A DNA stretch of 9,237 bases. It comes from JACRIM01 sp964605185 (GTDB lineage: Bacteria; Planctomycetota; Phycisphaerae; UBA1845; UTPLA1). Position numbers and translations under genes: made by a program. Shown in pieces: positions 7,085-9,237 of the stretch. The notes beneath the pieces are model-generated. The model searched no databases. It had not been told where the DNA came from and worked only from the letters and a program-made list of their open reading frames with translations. The stretch covers positions 1-9,237 of the forward strand of contig CAZSBF010000143.1 in NCBI GenBank assembly GCA_964605185.1, given 5' to 3'. Position 1 is the first letter of the stretch; each line of letters opens with the position of its first letter.

Positions 7085-7599
7085 AGTTCATCCAAGTGCG
7101 AAAAATCGAAACGGGCTACTTCCCTGCGAACGCGCTGGGCGAGGTCCCGGGCTTCGGCGACGGTTCTGGCAAGATGGGCGGCTACTTTGGCTTCGTCGGA
7201 TTTGGACTTCGTCCGGTCTCGGTCAACGACGTGGGCCGTCTTGTAGGCAACGGCGAGTCGGTGGATTGTGGCCGGGGTTGCTTTTTCGTCGTTGAGCAGG
7301 ACGGCCAGAAGGCGGCGGCCGATGATCGTGGGAATCTGGGCGGCGAGGTTGGGATCGCGCCCAACGCAACGGGCGGCGGCTTCATCCAAGTCGAATCGAT
7401 CGCGGAGCTTTCGGGCGTAGCGTTGGAGGGCGCGGAGGCTGATCCCATATTTGAGAAGGCCGAGGTCAACGTGCAGGCGAATCAGGGCGGCCGGTTGGCG
7501 AGTCAGTATTGCGTCGTCGAGCCGCTTTCGGATTTCGGGCGGTAGCCTGTCCAAGATAGAGGATCGGTTTCCGCCGGTGTAGTTTGGGATTTGCGGCAT
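7054..7599 (-). CDS. Mu gp27-like (DUF3486) HTH protein, solitary
   Basis: This 181-residue basic protein resembles the phage Mu gp27 / DUF3486 family, whose members are thought to be small-terminase-like DNA-binding proteins of Mu-type phages. The N-terminal part has the family's opening pattern, SSILDRLPPEIRKRLDDAIL (13-32). It continues through an HTH-like stretch with GISLRALQRYARKLRDRF (52-69). In Mu-like phages the matching segment is a 'S-hDRLP-x-x-h' start followed by 'hSxSAhxRYxxKh'. The remainder (70-181) is helical and charged, with two possible coiled-coil segments (115-165). I chose ATG 7599 because GAGG (7605-7608) sits 5 nt upstream and AAGGAA a little further. The frame remains open upstream to GTG 7827 (see next entry). 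No other phage genes are seen nearby, so it may be a remnant or a domesticated regulator. The assignment is by pattern memory only. Confidence 0.72.
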   Translation of the reverse strand: MPQIPNYTGGNRSSILDRLPPEIRKRLDDAILTRQPAALIRLHVDLGLLKYGISLRALQRYARKLRDRFDLDEAAARCVGRDPNLAAQIPTIIGRRLLAVLLNDEKATPATIHRLAVAYKTAHVVDRDRTKSKSDEAKVAAHLARTVAEARDLAQRVRREVARFDFSHLDELWPVANTPET

Positions 7600-7827
7600 T
7601 TTTACCTCACTTCCTTGAAAACAGCTGTCGTTTGCTGGCGTTTGCCGGCACGAGGCCGCCTTCGAATTGTTGGCAAACTGATGCCAAACGGCGAAACGGC
7701 CGCGGCAAATTCGGCACCTAAGCACGTCACGACCCCACCCGCGCCCTCCCCTTTTCGAAGGGGAGGGCGCGGGTTGGGCGCGGCTCGTGCTTCCGCATTT
7801 CGCGCAAGCCGGGCGTTTATTGCTCAC
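7600..7827 (-). other. In-frame zinc-ribbon-like upstream extension of the gp27-like gene
   Basis: From GTG 7827 the frame of the gp27-like gene is open with no stop for 76 codons, bounded upstream by a TAG two codons earlier. Its translation has two CxxC pairs, CAKCGS (8-13) and CRICRGRF (38-45), spaced like a small zinc ribbon. The stretch between them (PAPSPSKRGGRGWG) comes from the hairpin at 7737-7774. No ribosome site precedes GTG 7827. It could be an N-terminal zinc-ribbon domain, a separate small gene that lost its stop, or chance reading through a repeat. The strong ribosome site at ATG 7599 favours separate translation of the downstream part. Confidence 0.35.
7733..7778. repeat. Long G/C-rich hairpin (REP-like palindrome) with TTCG loop
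   Basis: Arms 7737-7753 and 7758-7774 are perfectly complementary over 17 bp around a TTCG loop (7754-7757). After one mismatch (7736/7775) three more G-C pairs follow (7733-7735 with 7776-7778). No T-run follows on either strand, so it is not a standard terminator. The CCCTCCCC/GGGGAGGG composition is like dispersed palindromic elements of many bacterial genomes; whether it is repeated in this genome cannot be seen here. Confidence 0.8.
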
Positions 7828-7945
7828 TGTCTATCAATCTTGATCAGCGTTTCACTTCGCCTGTGATTTGCTGCGGTAGTGGTTGTGGGGGAAGGGGTTA
7901 CGTTGGTCGCTCGTGCAGATACTCGCCGGGTGAGAATCAAGACTG

Positions 7946-7966
7946 GTGGGTACCGGAAGTACCCAC
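7946..7966. repeat. REP-like inverted repeat GTGGGTAC-5-GTACCCAC
   Basis: An exact 8-bp inverted repeat (7946-7953 and 7959-7966) flanks CGGAA. It lies about 20 bases upstream of the toxin promoter's -35 box. Similar GGTGGGTAC...GTACCCACC palindromes occur as dispersed intergenic elements in several bacterial groups, from general memory. It may instead be a regulatory or mRNA-end structure. Confidence 0.5.
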
Positions 7967-7987
7967 GCTACGGGCTGCAAATCCAAC

Positions 7988-8016
7988 TTGACGAATTATA
8001 GCCTATAAGCTATACT
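7988..8016 (+). promoter_or_regulatory. Sigma-70-type promoter of the toxin-antitoxin operon
   Basis: TTGACG (7988-7993) and TATACT (8011-8016) each match the consensus at five of six positions and are separated by exactly 17 bases. The expected start of transcription, 7-8 bases after the -10 box, falls at 8023-8024. That is on or next to the A of the toxin's ATG (8024), so the mRNA is predicted to be leaderless. No Shine-Dalgarno precedes the toxin gene, which fits. Confidence 0.65.
7997..8014. promoter_or_regulatory. Candidate antitoxin operator, 18-bp near-perfect palindrome
   Basis: TATAGC-C-TATA-A-GCTATA is symmetrical at 16 of 18 positions and lies in the spacer, overlapping the -10 box at 8011-8014. 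HigA/XRE antitoxins usually repress their own operon by binding such palindromes over the promoter. The position is ideal for this; binding itself is inferred. Confidence 0.55.
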
Positions 8017-8023
8017 AAGCCTG

Positions 8024-8386
8024 ATGTGGACCGTCCAGACGACCGACACATTTGACGGCTGGTTTGCCGGGTTGAATGACAGCGGGAAGGTGGAGGTCAT
8101 CGCCAAGGTCGAGTTGCTCAAAGTGGTCGGCCCCCAGCTTGGCCGACCCCACGCCGACACACTCAAAGGCTCGAAGCACAAAAACATGAAAGAGCTTCGG
8201 GCCGACACGAAGGATATGGTGATGCGGATTGCATTTGCATTCGATCCGAATCGAGCCGCCATACTGCTTGTGGCGGGCGATAAAGGCGGTGTCAGCCAGG
8301 TTCGGTTCTACAAGCAATTAATCGCCAGGGCCGATTCGCTGTTTGACGCCCACCTGGCACGGATACGTCAGAAGAAGGGGAAATAA
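8024..8386 (+). CDS. RelE/HigB-family toxin (phage Gp49-like)
   Basis: A 120-residue protein of the RelE/ParE superfamily, HigB/Gp49-like branch (PF05973 type). Such toxins are mRNA-cleaving ribonucleases that act on translating ribosomes and are held inactive by the partner antitoxin. Family landmarks are TFDGWFAGL near the start (9-17), the conserved LKGSKHKNMKELR (47-59), the RIAFAFDPNRAAILLVAGDK strands (68-87), and the C-terminal FYKQLIARADSLFDAHL helix (95-111). Length and layout are normal and the frame is intact. ATG 8024 is chosen by homology and because it sits where transcription should begin. The antitoxin gene starts one base after this gene's stop. The toxin-first order is typical for HigBA. 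Confidence 0.9.
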   Translation: MWTVQTTDTFDGWFAGLNDSGKVEVIAKVELLKVVGPQLGRPHADTLKGSKHKNMKELRADTKDMVMRIAFAFDPNRAAILLVAGDKGGVSQVRFYKQLIARADSLFDAHLARIRQKKGK

Positions 8387-8387
8387 C

Positions 8388-8750
8388 ATGGCTAAGACAT
8401 TCGATGCGCTGGTTCGTCGAACGACCACGAGGAAAATCCGAGCACAGGCCAAGGGCCGGGCACGGGAGCTGTTGGGTGAGTACCTGCTGAGCGAGATTCG
8501 CGCCGGGCGGGGCAAGAGCCAGGTGGAGATCGCGGCAGCGCTGGGCATCAAGCAGCCCAGTCTGTCGAAGCTTGAGAAGCAATCGGACATGCAGATATCG
8601 ACGTTGCAGAAGATCGTCCGGGTGCTGGGGGGCGAATTGGAGGTTGTGGCCCGGTTCCCGCGGCGTGCAGTTCGTATTGGTCCGTTTGGACCCAAGCATC
8701 GTCGTTCGCGCCGGCGATTGGTGACGAGGGGCTTGCCTTCGTTGGTTTAG
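8388..8750 (+). CDS. XRE/HigA-family antitoxin
   Basis: This 120-residue protein should neutralise the upstream toxin and repress the shared promoter. A helix-turn-helix of the XRE (lambda-repressor-like) type spans about 35-85. GKSQVEIAAALGIKQPSLSK (42-61) holds the scaffold and recognition helices, and LQKIVRVLGGELEVVARF (73-90) is the conserved closing helix and strand. ATG 8388 has AGGGG at 8376-8380, 7 nt upstream, and follows the toxin stop by one base, so the pair is translated from one message. After VRIG (95-98), where relatives normally end, a basic tail GPFGPKHRRSRRRLVTRGLPSLV continues (99-120). This could be a real extension or the product of a late frameshift. Confidence 0.9.
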   Translation: MAKTFDALVRRTTTRKIRAQAKGRARELLGEYLLSEIRAGRGKSQVEIAAALGIKQPSLSKLEKQSDMQISTLQKIVRVLGGELEVVARFPRRAVRIGPFGPKHRRSRRRLVTRGLPSLV

Positions 8751-8831
8751 ATGCGGATTTTAGAAGGTGGTCGGTAATTGGTGAGCGTGGAAGACGACGA
8801 ACTGCATTCGGAGCATTTCGTGAAGTCTCAG

Positions 8832-8858
8832 GGGCGGTGTGTTAATCACAACACGCCC
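8832..8858. other. Bulged hairpin between antitoxin and cytochrome P460 genes
   Basis: GGGCG (8832-8836) and TGTT (8840-8843) pair with AACA (8850-8853) and CGCCC (8854-8858), leaving a GTG bulge and a 6-nt loop. It lies in the gap between two convergent genes, where a terminator is expected, but no T-run follows on either strand. It may aid transcript ending or be chance. Confidence 0.3.
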
Positions 8859-8864
8859 TACAAG

Positions 8865-9191
8865 CTAATCAGATGCCGTGGCAAGGTGTGTGCGGAACAG
8901 ATAGTCGCGATCTTCGGCGTCTTTATGACAGTCGATGCAACTTTGGATTCGGCCGCGCGCCGAATTCGCCGGATTCAGGATGTCGTGAAAAAGGTATTCC
9001 CAGTCGCCATGTTGTGAATCGTAGCCCGGCGATTTCTTGATCATTGCTGCGTAGGCAACGGGCTTACGATCCGCGATGTTTGCATACTTCTCCTTGACTA
9101 TGACTCCATCCACTGGAATCTGCGCGCTTTTGCCGGACCTTAACTCAGCCACAGCCGTGTCATTTGCATACATGCGAATGAGGTTCCCCAC
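8865..9191 (-). CDS. Cytochrome P460-family c-type haem protein, 5' end uncertain
   Basis: The 108 residues from GTG 9191 match the cytochrome P460 domain, a periplasmic c-type haem protein known from hydroxylamine and nitric-oxide detoxification in ammonia and methane oxidisers but widespread elsewhere. Landmarks are RMYANDTAVAELR (6-18), VDGVIVKEKYA (27-37), GDWEYLFHDI (62-71) and the haem-binding CIDCH (85-89), followed by EDRDYLFRTHL (93-103). A signal peptide is needed for haem attachment but none is visible. The frame stays open rightward to the window edge without a recognisable leader, and the conserved fold seems to begin abruptly near 9178. There a possible insertion-sequence end starts, so the gene may be truncated at its 5' side. 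ATG 9173 is another internal start. No ribosome site is seen before either start. Confidence 0.8.
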   Translation of the reverse strand: MGNLIRMYANDTAVAELRSGKSAQIPVDGVIVKEKYANIADRKPVAYAAMIKKSPGYDSQHGDWEYLFHDILNPANSARGRIQSCIDCHKDAEDRDYLFRTHLATASD

Positions 9192-9237
9192 TGTTAGTGG
9201 ACACCCAGAAGCGAGACAATGGGTTTCGCGGGAGGTG
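9179..9237. mobile_element. Possible IS3-like insertion sequence end, partial
   Basis: From 9179 the sequence begins TGAGGTTCCCC and soon has TTAGTGGACACCC (9194-9206). This resembles terminal inverted repeats of many IS3-family elements, which start with TG and carry a GTGGACA block. A purine-rich GGGAGGTG at the window's very end could be the ribosome site of a transposase gene beyond it. CCACT-GTT-AGTGG (9188-9200) is also a small palindrome. No transposase residues are in view and the other end is outside, so this is tentative. Confidence 0.3.

Noticed and set aside
7096..7545. A plus-strand glycine-rich open frame opposite the gp27-like gene
   Set aside because: Its composition is that of a shadow frame, and the minus strand has a ribosome site and a recognisable family pattern.
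7733..7778. The long hairpin as a terminator or as part of a CRISPR array
   Set aside because: No T-run follows on either strand and there is only one copy, without spacers.

Overview
This is a GC-rich window with dense coding on both strands. It probably comes from a Planctomycetota-like bacterium or another free-living Gram-negative. That placement rests on gene style only: an HDOD protein, paired secreted amidohydrolases, a cytochrome P460 and weak Shine-Dalgarno use. It is an inference, since no marker gene is present.

Left part (1-3021). The window opens inside a NeuB-type sialic/nonulosonic acid synthase that lacks only its first residues. Next come an HDOD-domain signalling protein (1160-2038) and a clear rho-independent terminator (2069-2102). 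A class I SAM-dependent methyltransferase lies convergent to these on the minus strand (2101-3021).

Middle part (3198-6925). Three plus-strand genes probably form one envelope-targeted operon. The first is a membrane-anchored HtrA/Deg-type serine protease with a PDZ domain. The other two are secreted amidohydrolases of the imidazolonepropionase-like group, overlapping by ATGA. The two amidohydrolases are paralogues. The first keeps the metal-binding His/Asp residues; the second has lost nearly all of them while keeping the fold landmarks and signal peptide. This suggests an enzyme/pseudoenzyme pair.

Right part (7027-9237). This looks like an accessory patch. It holds an isolated gene resembling phage Mu gp27 (DUF3486) with its own terminator, preceded by an in-frame zinc-ribbon-like stretch that contains a 17-bp perfect hairpin. 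A REP-like inverted repeat follows. Then comes a toxin-first HigBA/RelE-XRE toxin-antitoxin pair. Its promoter (TTGACG-17-TATACT) predicts a leaderless mRNA and carries an 18-bp near-palindrome as candidate operator. At the right edge is a minus-strand cytochrome P460 gene whose 5' end may be cut by the end of an IS3-like insertion sequence.

Most interesting for follow-up: the degenerate second amidohydrolase, the solitary gp27-like gene with its zinc-ribbon/hairpin leader, and the toxin-antitoxin control region. I did not see a clearly new multi-gene system.
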